Both the position numbers and the translations under genes were made by a program. The notes under the pieces are model-generated. The model searched no databases. It had not been told where the DNA came from and worked only from the letters and a program-made list of their open reading frames with translations. Positions 16,982 through 26,495 of a DNA stretch of 64,000 nt are shown one piece after another. Each line of letters starts with the position of its first letter. The first letter of the stretch is position 1. This DNA is from JAKAAZ01 sp963817855 (GTDB lineage: Bacteria; Acidobacteriota; Terriglobia; Terriglobales; Acidobacteriaceae), in the NCBI GenBank assembly GCA_963817855.1, contig CAWFQA010000004.1, forward strand, positions 62,001-126,000, given 5' to 3'.

Positions 16982-17953
16982 ATGGAGTTTCTGCTCGTGG
17001 TATCCAACAGTTCTGTCGAATCAAAAATTCCGCTGACATTTCAAGAGCTGCTGTTTCAGTTGCAGCAATTTTGGGCCAGCCGCGGCTGCATTTTGCAGCA
17101 GGCATATGACGTGGAAGTGGGCGCGGGGACCATGTCGCCAGAGACATTTCTGCGCGTGCTGGGGCCGAAGCCGTTTCGCGTCGCCTACGCGCAACCGTCG
17201 CGGCGACCGGCCGATGGCAGGTACGGGCAAAATCCAAACCGGCTGTTCAAGCACACTCAGCTACAGGTGATTTTGAAGCCGCCGCCGGAAAATATTCAGG
17301 ATTTGTATTTGGAATCGCTTCAGGCGATCGGGATCGATCTTCGACAGCACGACGTGAAATTTGAAGAGGACAATTGGGAATCGCCAACGCTGGGCGCGTG
17401 GGGCATCGGATGGCAGGTGATGCTGGATGGCCTGGAGATTACGCAGTTCACGTATTTTCAGCAGTGCGGCGGCATTGATCTTGATCCCATCGCCGGCGAG
17501 ATCACGTATGGGCTGGAGCGGATTGCCGCGTTTCTGCAGGATGTGGATTCGATCTACGACATTGTGTGGGCGCGCGATTCGGACAGCGGCAAAGAAATTA
17601 CCTATGGAGAAGTGCGGTTTGCGGAGGAAGTGCAGTTCTCCGTCTACAACTTCGAAAAGGCGGATGTGGAGAAACTGTGGCAGCATTTCCGATTGTATGA
17701 AGAAGAGTGCAAGGCATTGCTGGAGGAAGCGCGAGAGCTGCCGGAAGATGCGAGCGATGACGCGCGTAGCCGTTTGCCATTGCTGGCCGCCTTCGATTTA
17801 TGCCTGAAGTGTTCGCATCTGTTTAATTTGCTGGATGCGCGCGGTGCGATTTCCGTGACCGAGCGAGTGGGCGTGATCGCAAGAATTCGTGCGCTGGCTG
17901 TCGCTGTAGCCAAGGCGTACGCAGCGCAACAAATGCAGACCGCCGCCGCATAA
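16982..17953 (+). CDS. glyQ: Glycyl-tRNA synthetase alpha subunit
   Basis: About 323 residues carrying the catalytic core of the heterotetrameric bacterial enzyme: FQELLFQLQQFWASRGCILQQ, the motif-2 region GPKPFRVAYAQPSRRPADGRY, and ITYGLERIAAFLQ. It activates glycine and, with the beta subunit encoded next, charges tRNA-Gly. The long frame reaches back into recO, but homology begins around SKIPLTFQELL, so the ATG at 16982 (or GTG 16997) is the likely start. A family A repeat separates glyQ from glyS. Confidence 0.95.
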   Translation: MEFLLVVSNSSVESKIPLTFQELLFQLQQFWASRGCILQQAYDVEVGAGTMSPETFLRVLGPKPFRVAYAQPSRRPADGRYGQNPNRLFKHTQLQVILKPPPENIQDLYLESLQAIGIDLRQHDVKFEEDNWESPTLGAWGIGWQVMLDGLEITQFTYFQQCGGIDLDPIAGEITYGLERIAAFLQDVDSIYDIVWARDSDSGKEITYGEVRFAEEVQFSVYNFEKADVEKLWQHFRLYEEECKALLEEARELPEDASDDARSRLPLLAAFDLCLKCSHLFNLLDARGAISVTERVGVIARIRALAVAVAKAYAAQQMQTAAA

Positions 17954-17968
17954 TTCTTTAGAGAAGTC

Positions 17969-18032
17969 CTCACTGTTACCGTAATGCCGCTATCGTTCGA
18001 TCCCACCCTAGCTGCGCCGGGATGGGGCACTC
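17969..18032 (+). repeat. Family A palindromic repeat between glyQ and glyS
   Basis: Starts CTCACTGTTACCGTAATGCC and ends with the hairpin ATCCCACCCTAGCTGCGCCGG-GATGGGGCAC. The whole unit, not only the hairpin, matches the copy at 33993-34060. Confidence 0.7.
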
Positions 18033-18091
18033 ATGAACTTGCACTGTCCGTGAAAATGCCCTGGATACACATCCATTAGGAAACGAGTCGC

Positions 18092-20272
18092 ATGCCTGCA
18101 TTTCTGCTTGAAATTGGATTGGAAGAAATCCCAGCCGGGATGATTGCTGCCGCACAGGCAGAGCTGGCGCAACGCGTCGAAAAGCTGCTGACGCGCGAGC
18201 GCCTGACGCCAAGTACGAAGACGGATGCGCTGCGGGTGACGAGTTATTCCACACCGCGACGGCTTGCGGTGCTTGTCGAAGGATTGTTATCCGGACAGCC
18301 GGACATGCAGGAAGACATTATCGGACCGGCGACCAAGGTTGCGTTCAAGAATGGCGCGCCGACGCAGGCGGCGATTGCGTTTGCGAAAAAGTCGGGCGTC
18401 GATGTTTCTACACTCAAGACGATTCAGAATGCGAAGGGTGAATATGTTTCCGCGACAGTCGATCGGCGTGGGCGTACCGCAGCCGAGGTGCTGACGGAGG
18501 CGCTTCCGGCGGAGATCGCTGGAATCTATTGGCCCAAGAGCATGTACTGGCGCGCGGGCAAGCCGGAGCGATTTGTACGTCCGGTGCGTTGGATGGTGGC
18601 GCTGCTGGATGCGGCAGTCCTGCCATTGGAATTCGCCGGAGTTACCGCGGGTCGAGCGAGCTATGGCCATCGTGTGCTGCATGGAAATGCGCCGGTGATG
18701 GTGAGCGCGCCGAAAGAATATGCGAAGACGCTTGCGGCGGCATATGTCGAGGTCGATCCGGCCGCGCGGCGGGAACGCATTCGCAAAGCGCTGGACAAAG
18801 CGACGCGGCTTATCCCTGGCGCGCGCTGGCGCGAGGATGAAGATCTTGTTGAGATCGTCACCAATCTGACCGAGTGGCCGAGCGTGATTTTAGGAGGGTT
18901 TGAGGCGAGCTATCTCGATCTGCCGGAAGAAGTGCTGGTGACAGTGATGCGCGGTCATCAGAAATATTTTGCTCTGGAAGACAGCGAGAAGAGGCTGCTG
19001 CCGAATTTTCTGGCCGTGTTGAATTTGGAAGTGGATGAGGCGGGCGCCGCGGTGATTCGCCACGGCAATGAGCGGGTGTTGCGGGCTCGATTCAACGATG
19101 CGCGTTTCTTCTGGGACGTGGATCAGAAGATTCCGCTTGTCGATCGGGTGGAGATGCTGAAGAGCGTCACCTTCCAGAAAGACCTGGGCAGCTATTGGGA
19201 CAAGACGGAACGAAATCGTGCAGTGGCGCGACGGATCATCGATCGATTTGATCCGCCACTGTTCGATTCTCAAATAAAGCTCGATACGTTTTGCGCTGGA
19301 GTAGACCAGGCAGCATTGCTGGCGAAAGCCGATCTGACGACCGAGATGGTAAAGGAATTTACCGAGCTGCAGGGCGTGGTCGGCGGCCTGTATGCGCGGG
19401 CACAGCGCCTGCCGGATGGCGTTGCACGGGCGATTCACGATCATTACAAGCCCACTTCACAGGAGGACACAATTCCCAGTCTTCCCGCGGGATCGGTGGT
19501 GGCGCTTGCGGACAAGAGCAGCAGCATCGTCGACATGTTTGCTATTGGATTGCAGCCGACGGGTTCGAAGGATCCATTCGCGCTGCGAAGAGCCGGCAAC
19601 GGCGTGGTTCGCATCTTGGTGGAAGACGAGAAGCTGAACGACAGACTGCATCTTTCGCATGTTTCGAGCGCTGCCGTTGAGAACACCAAGGCGGCAGAAG
19701 ACGCGGCGCTGCGATCCTCGATCGATGAATTTCTGCTGGATCGATTTGAGTTTTATCTTCGTGAGTCGGCGAAGGTGAATCCGCAGGTGGCGCGAGCGGT
19801 TCGCAAAGCCGGGACGACGGGAAGCAATGACGGAGTCGGCGGCCATCTGATCGGGTACGGGAAGATTGCCGGATTTGCAAAAGCGCTGGACGCGCAGGTG
19901 GGCTCGCCAAACGTGCTGGCCGTGGCGGAGCTGCTGAAGCGGACCGCGAATATTCTGCGTCAGGCGAAGGAGAAGAAGATTATTTTCGCCGATCAGGAAT
20001 CCGAACGATTGCTGCAAGAGTCAGCCGAGAAGGAATTGTCGCGCAAGGTCACAGAGGTAAATCAAGCCATCCAGCGGAGCTATCGCGAAGGGAATTACGA
20101 CGCGGTGATTACTGCGATCGCCAGCCTGCAGCCGCCGCTGAATGCGTTTTTCGATTCTGTGATGGTGATGGTGGACGATGCGACGCTGCGCGACAATCGC
20201 CTGGGATTGTTGTCGCGAACGGAGTCTGTGGTGCGATGGGCGGCAGACTTTTCTGAGTTGGCGTCGATCTAA
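18092..20272 (+). CDS. glyS: Glycyl-tRNA synthetase beta subunit
   Basis: 726 residues, slightly long for GlyS. The opening PAFLLEIGLEEIPAGMI is diagnostic, followed by YSTPRRLAVLVEGL, FVRPVRWMVALLD, PEEVLVTVMRGHQKYF and a C-terminal DALR anticodon-binding-type domain (VNQAIQRSYREGNYDAV). The beta subunit recognises tRNA-Gly and completes the enzyme with GlyQ. AGGAAACGAG lies before the ATG. The 138-base gap after glyQ is wider than usual because of the intervening repeat; cotranscription is still likely. Confidence 0.95.
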   Translation: MPAFLLEIGLEEIPAGMIAAAQAELAQRVEKLLTRERLTPSTKTDALRVTSYSTPRRLAVLVEGLLSGQPDMQEDIIGPATKVAFKNGAPTQAAIAFAKKSGVDVSTLKTIQNAKGEYVSATVDRRGRTAAEVLTEALPAEIAGIYWPKSMYWRAGKPERFVRPVRWMVALLDAAVLPLEFAGVTAGRASYGHRVLHGNAPVMVSAPKEYAKTLAAAYVEVDPAARRERIRKALDKATRLIPGARWREDEDLVEIVTNLTEWPSVILGGFEASYLDLPEEVLVTVMRGHQKYFALEDSEKRLLPNFLAVLNLEVDEAGAAVIRHGNERVLRARFNDARFFWDVDQKIPLVDRVEMLKSVTFQKDLGSYWDKTERNRAVARRIIDRFDPPLFDSQIKLDTFCAGVDQAALLAKADLTTEMVKEFTELQGVVGGLYARAQRLPDGVARAIHDHYKPTSQEDTIPSLPAGSVVALADKSSSIVDMFAIGLQPTGSKDPFALRRAGNGVVRILVEDEKLNDRLHLSHVSSAAVENTKAAEDAALRSSIDEFLLDRFEFYLRESAKVNPQVARAVRKAGTTGSNDGVGGHLIGYGKIAGFAKALDAQVGSPNVLAVAELLKRTANILRQAKEKKIIFADQESERLLQESAEKELSRKVTEVNQAIQRSYREGNYDAVITAIASLQPPLNAFFDSVMVMVDDATLRDNRLGLLSRTESVVRWAADFSELASI

Positions 20273-20279
20273 ACTTGAA

Positions 20280-20342
20280 TCGCGGCGACTAGGGCGCGGG
20301 CTTCGTTCTATCCCACCCTGACTACGTCAGGATAGGGCACCC
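20280..20342 (+). repeat. Family A palindromic repeat downstream of glyS
   Basis: Contains GCGCGGGCTTCGTTCTATCC, then CACCCTGACTACGTCAGGATAGGGCAC with paired arms CCTGA/TCAGG. It lies between convergent genes and may also act as a terminator. Confidence 0.7.
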
Positions 20343-20429
20343 TCGGTTCCCTGGCTGGCGACGGAATAATCCCATCTCTCAAAATCGAGATCTGGAACAC
20401 CCAAGCATCTCGCGATCTGAAACGGGGAT

Positions 20430-21032
20430 TTAGTTCAGCTTTTGCAGGCGGGCGATCAATTTCTGCGCCAGGCTTTCTTCGCTTTCAGTCCACAGCAGGC
20501 GAGTTTCCACGCCGCAATTCTTTTCCACTTGTGTGGTGAAGTCCACGAGCTGCTGAATGTTCTTCTTGACGAAAAGCTGATCGTCTTCGTGGAGTGGAAT
20601 GTCGTCGCAGATGAAGGGCGTGTCCAGTCCAAGGTCGACACGAATGTGGCCATTCTGTTCGTAGCTGCCGTCGTCGAACTGCGGGCCCAACCCAACCACC
20701 CGAACAATGCGAACTTCTTCTTTCCAGATCGGATCGAGAAGGCCATCGCTCTCCGGATACCAAAGCTTCCACGGCAGCTCAAACTCATAGGCGCTGTCTT
20801 CATGCAGAATTTCCGTGGCCTCGGCGACCGCCTCTTCGGGAGGGCTAGGCTCCTCGTTCTCCGCGATGTAGACGCGCTGAAACGTGGGCGACTGTTGCCA
20901 GTCCAGCGGATAAACAGAGGCGGCGGTAACCAGCGGATGGGGAAGCTGCTGCATGACGCTGACGAGTTTTTCCGGCAACGAGTTGAGGCGGAAGTTGGGG
21001 AACCACAGGCTGTAGTAGAGAGAATCTGCCAT
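20430..21032 (-). CDS. Conserved hypothetical protein
   Basis: 200 residues, acidic, without signal peptide or membrane span. It opens MADSLYYSLWFPNFRLNSLP and contains a proline/glutamate-rich stretch (NEEPSPPEEAVAEATE) and a tryptophan-rich segment (ELPWKLWYPESDGLLDPIW). I do not recognise a domain. Codon use looks native, and the frame is the only long uninterrupted one here on the minus strand, although a second minus frame also stays open. It is divergent from the lptC/A gene and convergent with glyS. No function is proposed. Confidence 0.65.
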   Translation of the reverse strand: MADSLYYSLWFPNFRLNSLPEKLVSVMQQLPHPLVTAASVYPLDWQQSPTFQRVYIAENEEPSPPEEAVAEATEILHEDSAYEFELPWKLWYPESDGLLDPIWKEEVRIVRVVGLGPQFDDGSYEQNGHIRVDLGLDTPFICDDIPLHEDDQLFVKKNIQQLVDFTTQVEKNCGVETRLLWTESEESLAQKLIARLQKLN

Positions 21033-21066
21033 CTTTCCATTGTAGATTTTTTCGCGGTCAAAGTAT

Positions 21067-21132
21067 TTTCACAGAGAATCGTGACGCAGGTTTCCTGCTA
21101 TCCCACCCTGGCTGCGCCAGGATGGGCCACCC
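21067..21132 (+). repeat. Family A palindromic repeat upstream of the lptC/A gene
   Basis: GTGACGCAGGTTTCCTGCTATCC then CACCCTGGCTGCGCCAGGATGGG (shown in parts); arms CCTGGC/GCCAGG. It ends 36 bases before the ATG at 21169, in the shared promoter region. Confidence 0.7.
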
Positions 21133-21168
21133 CATAACATCCGTCACTCGAAATGAGAAGATGGTGGT

Positions 21169-23683
21169 ATGCGCTGGACAATTGAGCGATTGCGCTTGGC
21201 AATCATCGTGGTGGCCGCGGTGCTGGTGCTGTCCATCCTTGGGTCGATTGTCTATGGACGATGGCGGATTCGCCATGCTGTGCAGGACCTGCCATCCCGC
21301 TTGGGAATCCAGATCCAATCGACGTCGCAGGACTTTGTTCTTTCGAAAACAGACGAAGGCAGAAAGCTGTTTACGCTGCGTGCAGCGCACGCCATCAGCT
21401 TTAAGACGGGCGGGCGGGTATCGCTGCACGATGTCGAAATAGACGTGTACAACCGGCAGAACGACCAGGCAGATACCATCACCGGAAAAGACTTTGAATA
21501 CGACAAGGACAGCCAGCTTGTAATTGCGCAAAGCGAGGCGCAGATCACGCTGCACCCTCCGCCGCGGGCGCATTCCACATCCGCGACGAATGCGGAGGCG
21601 CAGTTCATCCATGTCACGACACATGGACTGGTCTTCAATCAAAAAACAGGCGAGGCGACTTGCAATGGTGAAGTGGATTTTCAATATTCAAAATCGACTG
21701 GAAAGTCGCTGGGGGCGCAATATTTCTCGAAGGCGGGGCAGTTGATCCTGGAGTCGCAGGTTGTGTTGACGACCCAGATGCAAAACCGTTCGGTGGTCGT
21801 TCACGCTTCGCACGCGACCTACGATCGGCAATCATCGCAGGTACATTTGGTGCAGCCGCGGTATCTGTCCACCGGGTCCAGAGGAGATCAGCATGGTAGC
21901 GCGGGCGCAGCGACGGTCTATTTGCGACCGGATGGCTCGGCTGAACGGATCGACGCGCAGGGCTCGGTGGAGATTGCTTCGGCGGCCGGGACGGGGGTCC
22001 GTTCTTCGTCGATGCGCGTCAATGTCGACGAGGATAATCAGCCGCAGCAGGCGCATTTTCTTGGCGGCGTGGAGCTGACGCAGAATCAGCCGACGCAACA
22101 GACGGTGGGTACCGGTCGCGATGCGGTGGTCGACTTTGACGGGAACGGTCACGCCAAGCTGATCACGCTGGACGGGGATGTGATTTTCCGGCAACAGATC
22201 GAGGCCGACAAAAACGACCTGCATCGCACGCTGTCAGCAAGCCATTTGGTGTTGCACCTGAAGCCCGCGCAGCTACATCAGAAAAGCGCGAAGGGGCAGG
22301 GCAGCCGGACCCAGTTGCAGGAGGCAGAGGGGAGCGGTGGCGCCGTGTTTACTTCGCAGAACATGGTGGAGGGGCATCCGGCGCAAGAGACAAGCCTGGC
22401 AGCGCAGAACATGAAGGCAACATTTGCACCCGGAAACGAAATGCGGCATCTGGATGGTGTGGGGCAGACGCGCATTCGTATGGTGGCGCCGAATGGAGAC
22501 ATCGACACCAGTACCGGAGATGTGCTGGCGATTGATTTTGTGACGGGGGCGCCAAAAGCAGACGCTGCTCGCCAGGGCGGATTGAAGCCAACCAATGCGC
22601 AATCGATACGAACGGCGGTGCAGACGGGGAACGTGGTTCTGCATCAAGTCTCCGTGAAGCAGAGAGGTGGAACCGGCGGTTTGGGAGGCGCGCAGAACTC
22701 GACGGCCATGGCGGCTCGAGCGGAATATGACGGAGGGACCGATAACCTGACGTTAACCGGGAAGCCGATCTTCCGCGACGACAACTTGGAGATGACTGCA
22801 GATCGGCTCGCGGTCGACCGCGCAACCGGCAACATGCTGGCGGCAGGTTCGGTGCGGACCACGGTTCGCGCCAGCAACCAAGCTGGCTCTGGAGGACTGT
22901 TGAGCGGCAATCAGGCGACACACGTGATCGCTCGCCAGGCGCAGGTGCTGCACGATTCGCAGCAGGCCATCTTTACCGGTCAGGCGCGGCTGTGGCAGGG
23001 CGGAGATTCCATCGAGGCTCCGGTGATTGAGTTGTCGCAAAAGATGCAGACACTGACAGCCTACGGGCAGGAGTCCTGCAAGCAATGCGTGCATACGACG
23101 TTTCTCGGCCAGGCTGCAGAAGCGCTGCCTTCAGAAAAAACGAAGACGGTAAAGGCGGGCGAATTCGCCGGCGGCAACGCCCGTCGCGGACCATCGACAT
23201 TTCGCGTCGTCAGCCAAGCGGCTGCTGTATTCCGATGCGGAGCGCAAGGCCACGTTCTCCGATCACGTGGAGGCGATCAGCTCCAGTGGCGATGTGTTTG
23301 CCGACCGGGCGGAGGTCTTCCTGACGCCCGCGACTGTTCATTCTCAGGCGAGACCAGTGGCTGCGTCAGCCGGGGCAGTAAATAAAGCATCGCTTCACAG
23401 CAACAGTTCACCGCAATCGTCCGTTGAACGAATTGTGGCGACAGGTCATGTCGTGGTGGCGCAGCAGGGGCGCCGCGGAACCGGTACGCGACTGGTGTAT
23501 ACGGCGAGTGACGGGCGGTTTGTGCTGACCGGAGACGCCTCCCATCCGCCCCAGGTGGTGGACTCGATACAGGGTACGGTGACGGGCGAAGTTCTGACAT
23601 TTTCTTCGCAGACACAAGCGATAATAGTAAGCGGAAGCCCCAACAATGCGGCAGTGACCAAGACGCGAGTGCGGAAAAAATAA
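21169..23683 (+). CDS. LptC/LptA-type LPS transport protein, interrupted by an apparent frameshift
   Basis: The first frame (21169-23385) starts with a single membrane anchor (residues about 10-30) and an LptC-like region (GIQIQSTSQDFVLSKTDEGR), followed by OstA/LptA-type beta repeats. Near 23213 homology leaves this frame: the words STFRVVS are followed in the +1 frame by AKRLLYSDAERKATFSDH and EAISSSGDVFADRAEVFL, continuing to a stop at 23683 that overlaps the lptB start. Two missing bases, or one extra, would join both into one protein of about 837 residues. LptC/LptA carry LPS from the inner membrane to the outer membrane. Either a sequencing error, a recent mutation or, less likely, recoding. 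The in-frame continuation to lptB argues the intact gene is the real form. Confidence 0.75.
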
Positions 23684-24411
23684 TGCAGCGACTGATAACC
23701 GACCAGCTGGCGAAAAATTATCGCGGAAGGCAAGTCGTGCGAGGCGTAAGCCTCGAAATCCACAAAGGCGAAGTGGTTGGGTTGCTGGGGCCGAACGGCG
23801 CCGGCAAGACCACTACCTTCTACATGATTGTTGGGCTGGTTGAACCGGACGCGGGACGCGTGCTGGTGAGCGACCGCGAGATTACGCGATTGCCAATGTA
23901 TCTGCGGGCGCGGAGTTTTGGTATCAGTTATCTGCCGCAGGAGCCGTCGATCTTTCGCAAGCTGACCGTGGAAGAAAACATTCTGGCGGTTCTGGAAGTG
24001 CAGCCCGGAGGATGGCAGCAGAGGCGGGCGCGTATGGAGCGGCTAATTGAACAGCTGAGCCTGGGTCATGTGCGCAAGACGCGAGGATATGCGCTTTCTG
24101 GCGGGGAACGCCGACGCGTGGAAATTGCCCGATGCCTTTCAATCGAGCCGAATTTTATTCTGCTGGACGAACCATTTTCTGGAATCGATCCGATTGCGGT
24201 CCACGATCTGCAGGACATTATTTTTGACCTGAAGGCCAGCGGGTATGGAGTGCTGATCACCGATCACAATGTGCGGGAGACCCTGACGGTGACCGATCGG
24301 GCCTACATCATCAATGAGGGCAGGATTTTCCGCGCCGGCACGCCGGAAGAGCTGGGCCAGGACCCCGAAGTGCGGCGGGTCTACCTGGGCGAAGGATTTA
24401 CCTTGAATTAA
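23683..24411 (+). CDS. lptB: LPS export ABC transporter ATP-binding protein LptB
   Basis: 242 residues, normal for LptB. Walker A GPNGAGKTT near residue 38, Q-loop YLPQEPSIFRKLTVEEN, signature ALSGGERRRVEIAR, Walker B FILLDEPFSGIDP and the switch histidine in ITDHNVRETL are all intact. It powers LPS extraction with LptF/LptG and passes it to LptC/LptA. The ATG overlaps the TAA of the upstream gene by one base, so translation is coupled. LptF and LptG are not in the window. Confidence 0.95.
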   Translation: MQRLITDQLAKNYRGRQVVRGVSLEIHKGEVVGLLGPNGAGKTTTFYMIVGLVEPDAGRVLVSDREITRLPMYLRARSFGISYLPQEPSIFRKLTVEENILAVLEVQPGGWQQRRARMERLIEQLSLGHVRKTRGYALSGGERRRVEIARCLSIEPNFILLDEPFSGIDPIAVHDLQDIIFDLKASGYGVLITDHNVRETLTVTDRAYIINEGRIFRAGTPEELGQDPEVRRVYLGEGFTLN

Positions 24412-24494
24412 GAAGGATTTCCGGTCCAATCCCCAGAAATTCTGTGTGTGCTAACGCTTCCCGCTAGCACCAACGTAACCCTCGAAAAACCCGC

Positions 24495-24513
24495 TGCATG
24501 CAATTATCATGCA
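24495..24513. promoter_or_regulatory. Inverted repeat in the AT-rich leader of rpoN
   Basis: TGCATG and CATGCA face each other seven bases apart, followed at once by an AT-rich run (TTTTATAAATATAAG). It is a plausible operator or promoter region for rpoN; no firm -35/-10 pair could be chosen. Confidence 0.3.
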
Positions 24514-24630
24514 AATTTTATAAATATAAGATTATAAGAAAGATATAGGCTTTATGCGGGGCTTAGGCGAAATTGGATTAACCACCCATGTAAACTGGAC
24601 CTAACTCTTCGGTCCGACTGGAATCTGCTT

Positions 24631-26451
24631 ATGGCTCTTCTTCAACCCCGGCTGAATTTAAAGGTGTCGCAGAAGCAGGTGCTGACGCCGGGCCTGGTTC
24701 AGATGGTCAGCTTGCTGGCCCTGAACAAGCAGGAATTGAAGGAGATGATCGACGCCGAACTTCTAGAAAATCCTGTGCTGGAGGAATTGGAAGAGGCGGT
24801 TCCGCTGGCAGAGGAAATTCGCACCCCGGAAGAAGCCGCTCCAGCGGGCGAGGAAAAAGCTGAGGAGAAAGATCCGTTCGACGAGATCGACTTTGGCTCC
24901 TATTTCCAGGATTACCTGGACCCCGGATATCGCACTCCGCAAAGCACAGAAATCAACGAGAAGCCGTCGTTCGAGAATTTTCTTTCCAAGCCGACGACCC
25001 TGACCGATCATCTGATGTGGCAGCTGGGCTCGCTGCACTTGACGGACGGCGTCCGCGAAGCTGCAGAGCTGATCATCGGAAACCTGGATGAAGATGGATA
25101 CCTGACCGCCAGCGATGAAGAACTGCTGGCTGTGCTGGCGCAACAATCTCCGCGGCAGCCGACGGCGGCGACGCACGCAGCGGTCGCAGCCCACTCCAAC
25201 GGGCATCGGCCGCTTTTTGGCCCGCAGGGTGACAGCGGGGCGGTGAAGTTGAACGCGGCGGCGATGAACGGGGCGACGGCGAGTAATGGCCAGGCGCATG
25301 GTTTGAATGCCCCAGTCGGTGAAATTGGGCTTGGCACCAACGGGCACATGCCAGCGATTAAATATTCGGCGGCATTGAAACGCGATTTGGAAGAGGCGCT
25401 GCACATTGTGCGGAGATTTGATCCGGTCGGGATTGCCGCGCGGGATCTGCGCGAGTGCCTGTTGACGCAATTAGACGTGCGCACCCAGCAGGCGGGCGAT
25501 TTGGTAGAGCGTATTCGTCTGGCCGCTGCTGCAGCGACCGATGAGGACGAGGAGATTGAAGGCGATTCGCAGATGAACGGTGCCGCTGCCGCGGCCAGTG
25601 AGGCCGATCGCGTCGCTTCAGAGCGAATTCAATCGGAAGCCTGTGTAGTGATGGCGCTGGCGCGGCGCATCATCGATGAATTTTTGCCGAACCTCCTGAA
25701 GCGCGATATCCGTGAACTCTCCCGCTTTACCGGCAGCCCCCAGCCCAGGGTGCAGCTGGCCATTGAGTCGATTCGCGGCTTGGATCCCAAGCCCGGTCAG
25801 CGTTACAACCGCGAGCAGGTGAGGCTGATTGAACCGGATGTGGCATTCCAGAAGCGCGACGACGAATATGTCATCCTAATCAACGATGAAGAGATGCCGA
25901 CCTTGCGGTTGAACCAGGGCTATCGCCGTATGTTGACCCAGGAAGGTACGGAACGCGAAGTTCGCGATTACGTGAAAGAACGGTATCGCTCCGCGATTCA
26001 ATTGATGCGCAACATTGAGCAGCGGAAGAATACGATTGTTCGCACCTGCGAAGTGATTATTCGGCGCCAGCGTGAATTTCTGGAGGAAGGCGTCGACTCC
26101 TTAAAGCCGATGATGATCAAAGACGTGGCGGAAGAGATCGGCGTACACGCTTCCACAGTGAGCCGAGCCGTCGCCAATAAATATGTGCACACGCCGCAGG
26201 GAGTTTTCGAGCTGCGGTTCTTTTTCTCTGAAGGCGTGAATGGCCCGGAAGGATCGGACACGCCCCTGCTGCTGTTGAAGCGCAAGGTGAAGAAGATGAT
26301 TGAAGAAGAAGATTCCAGCAAACCGCTTACGGATGATGCCATTGCAAACCTGCTGCAGTCGCAGGGAATTGCGGTGAACCGTCGCACGGTGGCGAAATAC
26401 CGCGAGGACATGGGAATCCCCAGCACCCACCAGCGTCGGGTGCGCATCTGA
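24631..26451 (+). CDS. rpoN: RNA polymerase sigma-54 factor
   Basis: 606 residues against about 480 in most bacteria. Region I (LNLKVSQKQVLTPGLVQMVSLLALNKQEL) binds activators, the core-binding and DNA-crosslinking regions follow (RNIEQRKNTIVRTCEVI, VAEEIGVHASTVSRAVANKY), and the C-terminal RpoN box NRRTVAKYRE recognises the -24 element. The extra length comes from two low-complexity inserts, about residues 168-245 (Ala/Asn/Gly/His rich) and 297-335 (acidic then Ala-rich). Sigma-54 directs enhancer-dependent transcription. It is followed by hpf and rapZ, the conserved rpoN neighbourhood. Confidence 0.95.
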   Translation: MALLQPRLNLKVSQKQVLTPGLVQMVSLLALNKQELKEMIDAELLENPVLEELEEAVPLAEEIRTPEEAAPAGEEKAEEKDPFDEIDFGSYFQDYLDPGYRTPQSTEINEKPSFENFLSKPTTLTDHLMWQLGSLHLTDGVREAAELIIGNLDEDGYLTASDEELLAVLAQQSPRQPTAATHAAVAAHSNGHRPLFGPQGDSGAVKLNAAAMNGATASNGQAHGLNAPVGEIGLGTNGHMPAIKYSAALKRDLEEALHIVRRFDPVGIAARDLRECLLTQLDVRTQQAGDLVERIRLAAAAATDEDEEIEGDSQMNGAAAAASEADRVASERIQSEACVVMALARRIIDEFLPNLLKRDIRELSRFTGSPQPRVQLAIESIRGLDPKPGQRYNREQVRLIEPDVAFQKRDDEYVILINDEEMPTLRLNQGYRRMLTQEGTEREVRDYVKERYRSAIQLMRNIEQRKNTIVRTCEVIIRRQREFLEEGVDSLKPMMIKDVAEEIGVHASTVSRAVANKYVHTPQGVFELRFFFSEGVNGPEGSDTPLLLLKRKVKKMIEEEDSSKPLTDDAIANLLQSQGIAVNRRTVAKYREDMGIPSTHQRRVRI

Positions 26452-26495
26452 ATGATTAGCTGAATCGACACAGACCAGACCTGGGAGGGACGCGG

